Assembly: GCA_013398055.1 (NCBI GenBank)
Contig: VZRS01008301.1
Coordinates: 131,016 to 195,015, forward strand
Length of the DNA: 64,000 bases
Direction: 5' to 3'
Source: Ifrita kowaldi
Lineage: Eukaryota > Chordata > Aves > Passeriformes > Cinclosomatidae
Part shown: piece after piece, positions 14,918-27,224 of the stretch
Numbering within the stretch: position 1 is the first letter of the stretch
How the letters are laid out: every line of letters starts with the position of its first letter
The notes under the pieces: generated by a model
The model's database searches: none
The model's input: only the letters and a program-made list of their open reading frames with translations
Told to the model about the DNA's origin: nothing
Translations under genes and position numbers: made by a program

Positions 14918-14933
14918 TTTTTTTTTTTTTTTT
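14918..14933. repeat. Poly-T run
   Basis: Sixteen consecutive T on the plus strand; no adjoining element is recognised. Confidence 0.9.
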
Positions 14934-16239
14934 AAATTCTACAGCAAAATACAGCATGCTTTGTTCTGGTATGTGGAAAGTATATGCCCTTTACTGGTCT
15001 CCCAGAACAAAAACTAAGATTAATGTATATGTTAGCATGACTGAAATGAGAACACAGACAAATATACACATAAAGCATGTCACCCAACTTGAACCTCAAA
15101 TGAAATTCCTCATTCTAATTATAATTCTTCAAAAAAGTTATTCTTTTATTACTGACCTGAGGCAAATTCAAGTGAGATTATGCTTCTCAGGGGAAAAGAA
15201 GCATTTTCTGAAGGAAACATACAGTTTATCTGAGTATGCTGTAAAATCTGAAGATGTTTGTCCTCTGAGTCACATTAGCACAGTCCAGAGAATTCTACAG
15301 TTCCTTCTATAGTGCCTGTATCACCTGCATACATGAGATTAATACCTGCTTTGTGATCCACTTAAGCTTCGTATTACCAGAACTTAGCTCTCTTAAATTT
15401 GGTTGTGATGGATCTATCTCTTATTAGACAATTTTAAGCAGTCTTTAGTAGCTTTGATTAACTTAAAGACTTTAACAGGTCCTTATGACTCCACATTTTG
15501 ATTTCTAACTTCATCTTTTTGACCTTTATGAGCCTCTATGGTCTAATTCTCCTGTATCATATTGATTTATGGTTTTCTATATTCAGTGGAAATGCCTGCA
15601 CTCCTAAGTCTTTGGTCATCCATTTTCATCTATTGAGTGCACTTAAGCAAGAGACACATCTTTAAGATACCATCACGGTTTTCTCTCTGTGGAATATTTA
15701 TATGCATCAAAAGATTTACCATTATTATTTTATAAAATAAGTTGGAAATAACGGTAGGGAGCTCCAGTGAGTCCTGATAAAAAATATTCAAGTGGCTTGC
15801 CTGATACCTGCTACAAGACAGATGAAGTCAAGGAACCAACTGATGAGAAATATGCACAAAGACAAACACAGGCACTAGCTGCCTGCTGTGATATTGCAGC
15901 CTAGGAGCAATACAATCAAACTAAAAGGAAGAAACACTGTTCATTAAAAATCACGTGGTATAAATCATTAGGTGGACACACATAACAGCCATTAATATGG
16001 TAAAAGTTGCAAAATAAGGACAGAAAAATGGATTAGGATTGGCTATATTGCAGTCTCACAGCCAGGTTGCAGATTGGAAAACAGAAGAGGCAGGTTCTCC
16101 TACGAAATTAAATCTGGTCCCCTGATACTGCTGGCAAGCACACTGTAAGACTTCCTTTCTTAAGTCTTATAAAAACAGTTGCTGTTTTTGTTTTTCTCCC
16201 ATGATTCCCTATTGAAAAATGGTTCTAAAAACAAAGAAT

Positions 16240-16310
16240 TGGCACAGCTGAAAGGGGTCCCAAGACAGCATTTAGTCCATCCTAGACCTCAGATGCAGCA
16301 AAAATTTCTT
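16240..16310 (-). repeat. Possible old CR1 3'-end scrap
   Basis: AGCTGAAAGGGGTCCCAAGA followed by CATTTAGTCCATCCTAGACC is laid out like the antisense CR1 3' end (a GGAAGGGACC block, then CATCTAGTCCAAC). It is strongly diverged and short. Confidence 0.3.
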
Positions 16311-18515
16311 TTCATTTCAAGATGAAATGAAGCCTAGCATAGTTACTATCTTCTTAAATAACATGTTCTCCATTCCTCTACCCTTTTTTCCTTCTCCTCT
16401 TCACAGGCCACAGACACCGAACTGTGCAGCTGCAACTCATGCTGCTCATATATTGTGAAAGTTTCACAGAACTCATCCTCATTGAAGAAGGTAAACCAGA
16501 AACCTGGACAGTCTCTTTATAGTTTAAAGCTATCATTTAATGGTTGAGAGAACCAGGCATTTTAAGTCCCTGAGTCTACTTCCAACCATGCTTTAATTCA
16601 TATGGTAAATATATGGCTCATAATATCTTTCACTCCAGACAAAACAAACAGGAGATAGTATAGATTACCACTGCTTTCACTGCAACACATCCTGAGATTT
16701 TTTAGCTTCTCGAGTACTCAGAAATAGGATAAAATTTTTTTGAAATAAACTAAATTCACAGTTTGGAAAGACACATACCTACTATAATAAAACCAAAAAT
16801 TTGGTTGAAGCAGAAGAACGTCTGACAAATAAATTTCATATTCGTGCTACTCATTCATAAGACTTTATTAATATAAATATTTAACCCATTTAACAATTAC
16901 AAGAAGGCATAAAAATATTTCTGATTGCAGTTTCTTACACTAATGAAACAAACTCTGAGAAGAAATAAAGCACTTTTTTCTCCAGCTACAGTTAGTGACA
17001 AGGCCCTGCTATGGCTGCAAAGTCTCTGGGTCAAGACAGGTAACTTGAAGGTACAAATTCAGTGAAACTTAAACTGAACACACACTTTGTACTACAGTCC
17101 TTTGTCTTGCAAGAACATCAGGGTTTATAGAGGATTTCTATGATGGATCTCCATTGGTGCCTAAGTTTTAGCCAGAGAACTACGTACTCCAAAGCTTGAA
17201 ATGACCAACACAATTATTTTCTAATTAACAAAAAATCTCCAGAACATTTCCATAGCTGAACTGGTAACTGTTCTGTGATGTAGCACAGTATGTGCTAAGA
17301 CCGTTAATAAATTACAACCCTGAATACCATTAATCTCTAAACAGTTATAACAAGAAATTCTTACACTAAAGGTTTTCCTACTTTCCTCATGGAGCTTTCC
17401 AAGAAAATTAGAACCACATATTTTTGATTTAATACATTGGGAAGATGCTCTGCAAAATAAAATACTGCTATATTTCAAGAACATTATTATAGGATAAATA
17501 GGAACAAATGAGAGAGAAAACCTTCATATAGTGCTATTTTCAATGCCAGTCAGGAAGGTTTAACAATAGACCTAGACCATATGTCTTCTTTTTCTATGTA
17601 CCATCAGAGAGAGACAAGTATTTTGGAACACTTGGTAGAATTCTAAGTTATTAGGTTAATTCTTAAAGTTCAACTGAAATAAAAGAACAAGCCTGTTGGA
17701 TGATTTTAATTTACTGAAAATGCAATTCTATCACCAGATAAATTTTAGAAAGAGAAATATCCTGGGAAAATGCACAAAATCTTCAAATTAGAAAACGGTA
17801 ATAAATTATCCTTTCTTTAGTACTGAATTATTGCCAATCTAACAAATAAACCACAGATAATGGCAAACCTCAGAATTAAGTCTCTCTGAAATTAAGACAT
17901 GTAAAAATTGGTTTAACTGTTAAAAAGAGAAGAAAAAATTCTTCTACCTCTTCACCTACCACCTATATTTGTTCAGATATAAGAAAAATCACCTACATGT
18001 TTTCTGATATGTTTCTCTTAATAAATTGGGTATCCATAAAGCACTTCTACTCATTCAAATCATCCGACTGTAGCTTCAAACCTATCAGGTGCTAGGCTGC
18101 TGTTGTGCCATGATCACTACTGCTGTCCTATCTCACCTCAGCACTTTCCTGGTGCTTCCACGCATGCACTCATTGGCTCCTTATGTATTTAGATGTGAAA
18201 ATTAGCTTTTTCTCTGCTGTACAGAACCTAGTACACTGGACTCATAGATAGGGTTTCTATGTCCTGTGGTGATAGAAATAAAAAGCACCACAAACCTGCA
18301 AGGACACATCTACATCTGTGCCTCAGAAAGCTTATATCCTAGGTGATACTGTGAAAAAGCTGAATTATATATATTTCTGATTAATAAATTGTGTGGATTT
18401 CAGCACACACAAGCAACACAGAGACAAAAACAGTTCTGGTGACTACTCATGTTAGGGGTACAGCTTATACACATACACAGATGCATTATGGGCATAGAGC
18501 ATTAGTAATAGAACC

Positions 18516-18775
18516 GGTGGAAATGGCTTCAAGTTTTGCCAGAGGAAATTTAGATTGGATATTTGGAAAAATTTCTTCACTGAAAGGGCTGTCAAGCACT
18601 GGAACAGACTGCCCAGAGAAGGTACAGAGTCACCATCCTGGAGGTATTTAAAAGACATGAAGATGAGGGTCCTGGGAGTACAGTTCAATGGAGGAGTTGG
18701 CAGATCCAGGTTAATGGTTGGACTTGGTAACTTTAGAGGTCCTTTCAGACTTAAATGATTTTATGATTCTATGAC
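18516..18775 (+). mobile_element. CR1 LINE 3' end beside the TSR3 splice donor
   Basis: It runs from GGAAATGGCTTCAAGTTTTG through TTTAGATTGGATATTTGG and GGTTAATGGTTGGACTTGG to AATGATTTTATGATTCTATG, the CR1 terminal repeat. It is 5'-truncated. Its 3' terminus is only about 60 bp from the GTAAGT donor of the TSR3 exon, on the intron side, and it lies antisense to SEMA5A. Confidence 0.9.
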
Positions 18776-18838
18776 ACAGAGATATCCATGGCATATGGCC
18801 ATAGATATTTGATGAAGAGAAAGCTGAAAATTACTTAC

Positions 18839-18986
18839 CACGCTGCAGCCAGGACAGTCAGGACCATTTTCACATGTCCTGCGCCGAGCCTGGATCCCTC
18901 CTCCACACTGAGCAGTGCAGCGCTCCCAGGGCCCCCAGCCTGTCCAAAACACATGAGGGGGGCACAACAAGTGCTCATTGCAGTAC
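18839..18986 (-). CDS. SEMA5A: SEMA5A exon: third thrombospondin type 1 repeat (5' part)
   Basis: This 148-bp exon completes an Arg codon with its first base and then encodes 49 residues, YCNEHLLCPPHVFWTGWGPW and on through CTAQCGGGIQARRRTC to GPDCPGCSV. It carries the last cysteines of TSR2 and most of TSR3. WTGWGPW is the Trp ladder. The next motif, CTAQCG, has Gln where the O-fucosylation consensus needs Ser or Thr, so this repeat probably lacks that sugar. The acceptor reads TTCTCACAG and the donor is a consensus GTAAGT (plus-strand ACTTAC at 18833-18838). The outgoing intron is phase 0. The expected next exon (starting with a residue string like EYQSC) was not found in the remaining 18.8 kb, so the downstream intron must be longer than that. 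A CR1 3' end lies about 60 bp beyond the donor. Confidence 0.95.
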
Positions 18987-21900
18987 CTGTGAGAAGAGAA
19001 ACAAGGAGGCAAAGAATCTATTTATTATCAAGACAAGACCTCCCCCAAAACCTCCCTCATTTGCATAATTCAGATAGATGTTTGTGCAGGGAAATATTTT
19101 ATATAAAGGGACTCTCCCTACTCATTAAGCACTGCACCAACAGTTGTCATGCTACACCGAGTGTCTAAACATTCGAGTGGGGTTTTTTTAGGTTGCAGTT
19201 TTGTGGGTGGAGCATTGGTTTGCTTTTTTCAGTGACTTTATACGATCCATGCAATGCAGCCCTGCGATTGTACTGCGATCACGTAACCAAGACTAAAAAC
19301 TACTTTATTAAAAGCAGTTGTGGCTATCCCACTGGGGCAGTCAACCAAATTGAAGGCAAACATTCATGCAGGCAGTCTTTTATCAGTCTCCAGCTAAGAA
19401 TTGATTAGGATCCGTCTCTCTCATCTTCAGATAGCTTCACTTGCTTTTTGCTTTTCACAGCGTCTCTGCTTCTAGGGCAAAATAAAAGCTAAAACGTTGA
19501 TTCTAGGCATAAAGAACTGTACTTTTTAAATAATGTTCTTACTTTATCTTTTAAAGGGTGTTTTTAGCTTCTATAATCTTTGAAGGATTCCCCAGTAGGC
19601 TGAAAACTGATTCAGAGGTTTAGTAGGTTCTTGAGGGAAGCACTATCAGGTTGTCATTATGGTAACAAGACATTCAGGCATGTGGGAAGATCTCAGCTTC
19701 AGCTGAGTTTTTTCAACTTTTGTAAAAACTTTAGATTCCTGATTTTTTGAGTGTGCCATACAATAATTCTAGCCATAGCATATGCTGCTTTTTAAGGAAC
19801 CTCTACACAGGCCCAAAGGATTTGGGCCATCAGCAGGTGTGACTAGGGCTCTCTAAGAGACCAAGCTGTAACTTAGATAAAGCAAATACGCAGCATAGTC
19901 AGGAAACAGACAACCCTAAAGAAATTCTCTAATATTTTATGGATGCATCTGGGTAGCTCTTGTTCCAATACTGACTGTCCTGAATGAACAAATCTATCTG
20001 TTACAGTATTTCCTCAGTTTTTACACCATTCATCCAAATTCCAACGTCTTCTTGTCCTTCTAACAAGTTTTCATCTCTTGTCACTCTTCTACAGAGAAAA
20101 CTGACTTTAATACTCCAGTTATTCATTTTCTACAAAAAGAGAAATGACAGTATGAACAGTTGTCGTTTTCGACAACAATAACCACAACAATTTTTTTTGT
20201 TTGTTTTCAGAAAACCCCAATATCTGCAAGCTCCAATTCTTCATTATCAAGGAATTTGAACATTTGGAGGCCAAAAAAAGTAATGGTGGTGGTGTAAGTA
20301 ACACACAAAAGTAGACTTATTGCATATGCTGGAGCCTAAAATTCAAACTTTGTCCCTAGGTCTGGGCAACTCCATCAAAATTTAAAGACTGGTAGTGGAG
20401 TTAATAGGGGAGTGACATTTAGCTTTCTGCTTCTGTATAGTTACGAAAATTATTCACAGCTTGTATTGACCTTTCTTCTGGCAATTGAGGAAAAAATGCC
20501 AGAACCCTCAATATTTATGAATCTGGTGTCAGAATTCTTCAGTGCGTGATTTGGGTACACACATTACAGTTCACATTATGCCATCATTAAAGATACATAG
20601 GAATGTTCTGTGCCTGGATATTCTTCCCCTAGAACTCCAACTGCACACATTCTTTATCACATGCAGTCATTTATGTGAGTGTGTGTGATAGTTTCTCTCT
20701 GTGATCATTTGCTGAGAATGTGTAGTCAATAAAATACAGATGTAACATCAGCATTTACTTGGTCAAATTAGTACATACTTTGCATAATTTCAGTTCTTAA
20801 TGAAGATGTCTTAAGTTAATTTGGGACATACACAGAGGTTAAAGCAAGTCTGCCATGAAGCTGAGAATTACCAACATTCAGCCATGCAAAAGTGAAATCA
20901 AGGAACTTGTCCTGCCTTAAAATAAAGGCATGCACAATGTAGCTATCTACAAATGAAGTAGTCATTTGAACTTGAGCAGCATGGGAAGAAATGGCCCTGT
21001 TAAAAATATGATTTATGTCACCCTAAAGCAAAGGTCATATAAATACACCCCTCGATGTATAGATTGATTTTCATTGACTTTAAACGCTACATGGGAGACA
21101 GACATCTAAGCGGCCATCACTGCCAATGGAAATTTTGTCAATACAAGCTGGGGAGACTAGAATGATTGACTTGAGGAAATTAAGGAATATACAGCAGAAG
21201 GACACAAATTACTGTTCTCCACAGCCTGTATTGACTAAATTTCTACAGACCACAGTGGAAGTTCAGACACCTGACTCACTCATGAACATTCACACTCGTG
21301 AACACCTGAAGTTAGGTATGACAGATCTCACTTCAAGGACAGCCATGCCACTGTGCAGAGGCTCTTTTAGCGTCTATGTGCCTGACCTCCTCTCTCACTT
21401 AAGCAGGAAACAGAAAAGAAGCCTAATAACAGTGACCCTTCTCAGTAAGCACTTCAAAGGGCTGGCAATTCTGTTATCCAACACTAATTAAAGATGCAGC
21501 TGAAAAAAAGCCCTAAAATCTCTATGCAAACTACTTCAATTTAGGAAACAGGTTGTTTTTTAAAAAGTGAACAGCAGAACCATTATTTTTTCCTCTTTTT
21601 TCAGGAAAACAAACAAAAGGAAAACAGACCAAAAACCAACACAGCATACAAGTAGAATCTTATTTTCATTTCAGCCAGCCAGCCTCTGAAAACATCAGGT
21701 ATGTTTTCACAGCTAGAGACATCCCTGCAATTGATCTTTGAGAACTGTGCTACAGCACGGGGCTTTGAGCCAAGTTTCATTATATCTGTCCTTGGCTGCA
21801 TTTCAAGTCACTCAGCAACCCTTTTTCCCTTTTGCTCTTTCTTCCCATCTTAATTTTGTTCTCAGGACCCACAGGGCTAACATTTTACAGTAATTCAACA

Positions 21901-22389
21901 AAACATGCAATGCAAGAAACTTGAATCTGTGAAACCACTGCCCTCTCCCCTAACCTAACTGCAGTGAGGTCAGAATGGAGAACAACCTAGAGAAATGTGG
22001 GTTTTGTACAGTGACCCTTCACATTTCCCTTGAAGTGAACCCAAGTTCAGATGCCCTAATAAAGGAATTGTCATACTGGGGGAAGGGTGAACATCCTCTG
22101 TTCAGCTGTATCCACAGCTATTAGTGCCTACAGCAAATCTTACGCCTACAATTTCAGTACAACAACAAGCATTACTATTCTTGTTTCCCTAAAGATCTCA
22201 ACCTTTAGTAAGACACCAGTTTATTAAATTTATTTCAGCGCTGCTATCCAGCACTGAGTACTACAGGCTAACTGTATGACAGTTACAAATACGCCCTTTT
22301 TATTCCACAGAGAGATGTTATTTAAACAAATACTTCTTATTTTTGAACTATATTATACTACCATGTGTTTAAGAAAAACAAACTAACCT

Positions 22390-22830
22390 TCATCCGTGTC
22401 TGCCCCTTCCTATGCAATGTACTGTTCTGTGGTGGGTACTCGTGATTACCAGCTGGTGATTTACTGGGATGCACAGACTATACCGAGGCTGATGGGAATG
22501 CCAGATTCCTTTAACTGAAGGCAGGCGCACAACATGCACATGCCCTACGGGATTGAGATTGTTACACTGACAGAAATACTCATCCAAGAGACTGTGGAAG
22601 GTGGCATGTGGTCCCAGAGGCTTCTGTGGAAGAGGAGGCAGCAGAGAAAGCAAAGAGGATGGGAACAGACACGTCCCAGAAGACAAGACATCCATGGGAG
22701 TGCAAGCAAGCCAAAAGCCTTGTGGTGTTTAATCTGCCCTCCTGAAGTGGACTGGGCTTGTTCATGCTGCTCAGAAACAAGCAGTGCTACACAGAGCAGG
22801 CACTTGACTCTGAGCAGTTCCTCTTTCTCA
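22390..22830. other. GC-richer unidentified block with overlapping open frames
   Basis: It holds a 101-codon minus frame (22390-22695), a 66-codon minus frame and a 103-codon plus frame, all unlike known proteins. Its minus-strand edge reads GATGAAG|GTTAGT, a plausible splice donor just after the stop of the 101-codon frame. It does not fit the known SEMA5A protein. Confidence 0.25.
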
Positions 22831-24199
22831 TGGAAACAAGCCTAAAAACTGAATGTTTGCTGAGAACTGTGTACAAAATAATGTGACAATATGTACTGCT
22901 TCTAATCATTTTATACACCCCAAAATATCCAGGGCTTTCAAACATCTACCCCTCGTCTGTAGCCAGTTCACTTTTCTAATTGCCATGGTTTTTTCTTTCT
23001 ATTCTTTCCTGTGTAATAAAAGATAAGTACATCCACTGAAAGCAAGGAATTCTCATTTTAATGCCCCACATTTCTGCACAGACAGGAGGGTGACCAGTGG
23101 ACTTAATGAGGCCATATCTACAGCATCTTCCACAGAAAGGACAAACATTCTAACTCCATGATAATGTCAAGACAGGATACTACAGACTGTATAAACTAAG
23201 ATCTAGAGAATTTCCAGCAGCTTCAGTGAATATTTCTTATACAGGAAAAATCAGAAATATTAAGCCCCTAAGGAATTCATCAGGATGTCTTCCATCTGGA
23301 GTCTTAACTACAAAATTATTATCTGATTAGTTCTGTTACAATGTTATTTTTACTCCCTCTCCATATTCTGTCTAAATGCACATCAGCTGCACTTTTGACC
23401 TACTTTTACAAGAGGAATTTGCTTTGTAATATGAGTATTTGCTGCTGTCTCTCAACTGCTTTCCCCCCCTTCCCACACACCCCTCTAGCAGCAGAGCATG
23501 AAACAGTTTAACCTATCTTCAATGCATTAAATTGGCAAATATTGCCATTGATTTCAAGGGAATGGCCAGCAAGCACAGAGCTGCCCGATACATTAGCCAT
23601 GATAGGATCATGGCTTTCATGAGGTAAAACAAATATATCCTAGACACACATTTAGCTCTTAACACATGAACAAATACTCTCAAGCTGAATATGCATTCAT
23701 ATCTGGAGGCAAATTTACCTCAGATATACGCTGCCTTTTCTGTGTTTGCTTTCTATGGAGTTATGTACTGGATTTCTACTGAAATCACTGTTTGTTGAAA
23801 AGCTGTTTCAAAGTTTGGCACGAAGATGGCTGTGGAAACTGAATCCTATATTTATACCCCTGAACATGTGAAGGTGATTAGAGTACGCACGTTTACAAAG
23901 ACAAATGCACACAATGTGTAAACCAACTAATTAAAACTTTTGCTAACACTACACATATATTCATTTTACATATGAGCTGGGTCTTTTAAAAAGTAAACTG
24001 TTAGGCTATTCATAAACATTGGTTGATTTAAACAAGAAAATCTGAGAAGTTGCTTATTGGCACTTTGGATACAAAACCAGCAAATGTTTCTCAGGAGTTA
24101 CTGCACATGTAGTATTTGTTCAGCCTGTCTAAATGTACTGCGCTCAAAGGAACTGTTTCCATCTGATGCAGATGTAACTCAGTGAGTGAAACAGTGAAA

Positions 24200-24640
24200 T
24201 AAGACTACTGTAAGCGCCGGTACTCCATTGCCCTCACAGCTCAAAACTCTCTACAAGCTGGCAGAGCCATGAGGACACTCATAAAACTCTAATGGCCCCA
24301 ACCATCTTCACCTGGGACCTCCACCCATGCCAATGGGCCAAGGAGCTCTATTTAACCTGATCGTAACCCTGGCCTGCGGTATAGCTTCTTACCTGGACTT
24401 CAGACTTCTCTCATTGCCATGATGTCACCTAGGATCTAAACTCTTGGTTGGGTCTGGTCACAATCTCCAGGCTTGCCCTGCTCCCCTGCTGTGGGTGATG
24501 GGATGGGCCCTGGCTGGCAAATGTCCCAGGACTTTCTGCTTTTTACAGCTCTGAAAAGATTTACCCAAGTACTTGGCTTAACACTGACAAAAATCCTGGC
24601 AAATAACTGATGCCTCATTCCTCTAGATGCCTTAAGAATT
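24200..24640. other. GC-rich unidentified block, possibly an old LTR or other repeat
   Basis: The composition rises sharply against the AT-rich flanks. The block includes ACCATCTTCACCTGGGACCT, GCCAATGGGCCAAGGAGCTC and a TATA-like CTCTATTTAA. It looks like a decayed retroelement, but I cannot place it in a family. A 60-codon minus frame inside it resembles nothing I know. Confidence 0.25.
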
Positions 24641-26685
24641 ATTTGACAAAATTTCCTAACTTACCGCACCCTGTGGAAAAAAAAAATTAAAAGTAGTTGA
24701 AAAGATAGTTGAAAGTATCAGGACATAACATGGATAACAAACAAAACCAAGGTAGAGGCAGGCAGGTCAGCTGTGAGCAAACTGTGAGTGAGAAAGGTGT
24801 GGGGCTTTTGGGAGTGAAGGGTCTTTCAAAGAGACAGGAAACAGTGAGAGAAGAACTCTGAGAGAAAAAGGCATCCTGCAGTAAACTCACAGGCACATTC
24901 ATCCCAGATTGCTGCTGAACTGGATGAAGACAGAAAGGACAAATAACCTGCAGGCTACAAAAGCAAAGCAACATAAGCTTATTGTTCCTTGAGAACTGTT
25001 GCATACCAAAATTCAATCCTTCTGGGCTGCTATTATTTCAACTCATCATAAGTCAATTTCCAATTTGTAACTGCTTTCACAGTGCACCCATTGTCTTAAT
25101 GCTCCTATAATTGAGAAAGTATTTCTCACAGTTTTCTTTATTTTTGTGAAACTTCTTATCAGAACTTTATTTCATGTTAAACTAAAATGAACAATTACTA
25201 TTACCATCTATAGTCCATCACCCAAAAGTCTCTCAAAAGCTAATTTTTTTTTTTCCTATATTTAGTCTTGTTGTGTCCTGCCCTGGACTGACCTCTCAGT
25301 TCAGGAAAATCAATAACTGTTATTCAGGCTGGGACAGAGCTAAATAACAGCAGATACGATTTATGTTTGGTGGTGATAGCTTTTTGGTTGGGCAACTATT
25401 TTCAGAAAGCAATTTCCAAAATAACAAAATTCTCTCCTCTGCAATGAAACGGTAAATATTCATGGCCTTGAAACAGTGAGAAATGTTCACGTGTTCTGTG
25501 ATACTGATCCTTTACATTTCAGAGTTAGAAAGACCGGGTCCCTGATGATCCATTAATACATAAATGTGTGATGCAACCTTGCTTCAATGAATCTCCTAAT
25601 CTGAAGAAATGCCAGAGTTGGTGTTTAATTAAATGCCTCACTGAAACTCTTCATAAAGGTTACTGAATTTAGTTTACATCCCATAGCAATATAGGATACT
25701 ACATCATCCATACAGAAACACTTAAGTAAGCTGTGTGTGCATATTGGGAGGAAACGTATTCACATACATCCCTGGGAATGGGTGGCTACAGGACTCCAAA
25801 TTCTCACACCAATCCTAGTCTTCTGCTATCTAGCTTTCTGGCATGACTCTGGAAGCAACATAATGCATACAAGAGTTGCAGTTTATCTGAATATATTTTA
25901 GCATGACTTAAAGAAATATTTAATTCCTGTTAAAACTGTGAACAAAAAAATTAGAGATGCATGTAGGGTCCATGTAAATTAGAGATGTAATTAGGGTGCA
26001 TGTTAAATGGAATGAAAGGCCTGAACTTGACATTCTGAGCTAGTGACAAAATACTTAGTCTGGTGCCAAAGCAGTACATGGTGAAATCAAAATCTGAGCT
26101 AACTTGATCTGCTTGGGGTTAAAATATATATATAAACAATTAAAAAAACCCACCAAGCTTGAAACCTTACTAAAGATATTTGGGTTCAAGGTGTATTCTA
26201 TTTATTGAATAGAAAACAAAGCCCTTGAAACTTCCTTCCATGTTATAGAAATGCTTAATTCATTTACAACAGAAAAAATGAACTCACAGCATCAGTAACA
26301 TAGCGCTGTGACCTTATTATATTTTGCTCTGAATTCCAGGTCTTGAGGCTGGGTGAGTTACAATTCAAACACAGTGCAATCAATTTTCAAGGAGAATCAA
26401 TTTTCAGGGTCTCAAGGGACAGCAGCACATTGCTTCAGCACAATTCTCTGGCACTTCCAGGAGCTCTCAGGCGGCTCGGGAGGGACGAAGCTAAGCGAAA
26501 GATGAAAGATCTGCTGCAGACCCACAGCCTCGTTAATGGGAATACTGTACTGTACAGCAGTGAAGTTAAAGAGAGTGTGAAAGGAAAGGGAATGGAAAAC
26601 CAAGGCAGATAAAGGAGAAAATGTCCTGTGGAATACAACTGCTCAGAAGAAATTTAAAACAAACAATAGAAAAAAGATAACTCAC

Positions 26686-26829
26686 CGCTCCTCACGATTC
26701 TGTCCCACACAGACGCGTCCTCCATGTCGAGGTGTTGGATTGCTGCAGGAACGCTGACGAACTTGAAAGCCTATTCCACAAGTGGTACTACAAGGTGACC
26801 AAGAAGTCCATGGTGTCCAGCCTCCATTT
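26686..26829 (-). CDS. SEMA5A: SEMA5A exon: second thrombospondin type 1 repeat
   Basis: This 144-bp exon encodes one whole TSR: one base finishing Arg, 47 codons from NGGWTPWTSWSPCSTTCGIG through RHGGRVCVGQNREE, and CG of a split Arg. The triple-Trp ladder WxxWxxW (C-mannosylation pattern) is followed by CSTTCG, which fits the C-x-x-S/T-C consensus for protein O-fucosylation, so this is a canonical group-1 TSR. The acceptor reads TTCTACCAG and the donor GTGAGT. Both flanking introns are phase 2 and the length is divisible by three, so the exon is a symmetric module. The wording is essentially identical to the mammalian protein as I remember it, indicating strong constraint. Confidence 0.96.
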
Positions 26830-27224
26830 CTGGTAGAATAAAAAGCTCAGGCTCTGTCATCTGTTATACATAGCGAATGGCTGATTAGGTGTGACTGACA
26901 GCGGAATCTGGCCTATTAATATTTCTGTAGAAGTCATTAATACTGCATCGTGTTCCATTTCTTCAAGAATACTGAACCAAAATAAAGGTGCTCTGATATT
27001 CCATGTTCTATGCTTTGTAACCAGCAACTGCTAAAATTACCTCCTTACACAAGAATTACAAAGATATGAAGATATTTATTTGCTTTTGGTCACTCTGTTC
27101 TGGGTAACCTACATACGCAAATTCCTGTATCAATGTTCTGAAGCTAAGTTTTAATTACATATCATTTTCAGGGAGATTAAAATGTCAAATTTTGCTACCT
27201 CGTCTAAAAGGAAAGTGATTAAAA

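Larger units (their letters stand above)
1..18838 (-). other. SEMA5A: SEMA5A intron downstream of the TSR3 exon (at least 18.8 kb)
   Basis: It starts at the GTAAGT donor of the TSR3 exon, and its 3' end is beyond the window. It holds a CR1 3' end at 18516-18775, an old CR1-type reverse-transcriptase relic at 7.5-8.3 kb, possible tRNA-derived and other ancient repeat scraps at 2.56, 11.48 and 16.24 kb, and poly-A or poly-T runs. No coding exon is seen. Confidence 0.82.
18987..26685 (-). other. SEMA5A: SEMA5A intron between TSR2 and TSR3 exons (7.7 kb)
   Basis: It is bounded by GTGAGT and TCACAG, and is phase 2. It contains two GC-richer blocks I could not identify (22390-22830 and 24200-24640) and a third near 26.4-26.6 kb. 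I recognise no repeat family in the remainder. Confidence 0.85.

Noticed and set aside
14956..15312. 118-codon plus-strand open frame
   Set aside because: AT-rich codon content, no recognisable domain and no splice context supporting an exon.
1..18838. Search for the next SEMA5A exon (the end of TSR3, then the stretch leading to TSR4)
   Set aside because: No minus-strand block with acceptor, expected residues and donor was found by eye; the exon is taken to lie outside the window.
18788..19168. 126-codon plus-strand open frame
   Set aside because: It is antisense to the TSR3 exon; no known protein similarity.
21126..21491. 121-codon plus-strand open frame
   Set aside because: No recognisable domain; it lies in an intron on the opposite strand. 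Treated as chance.
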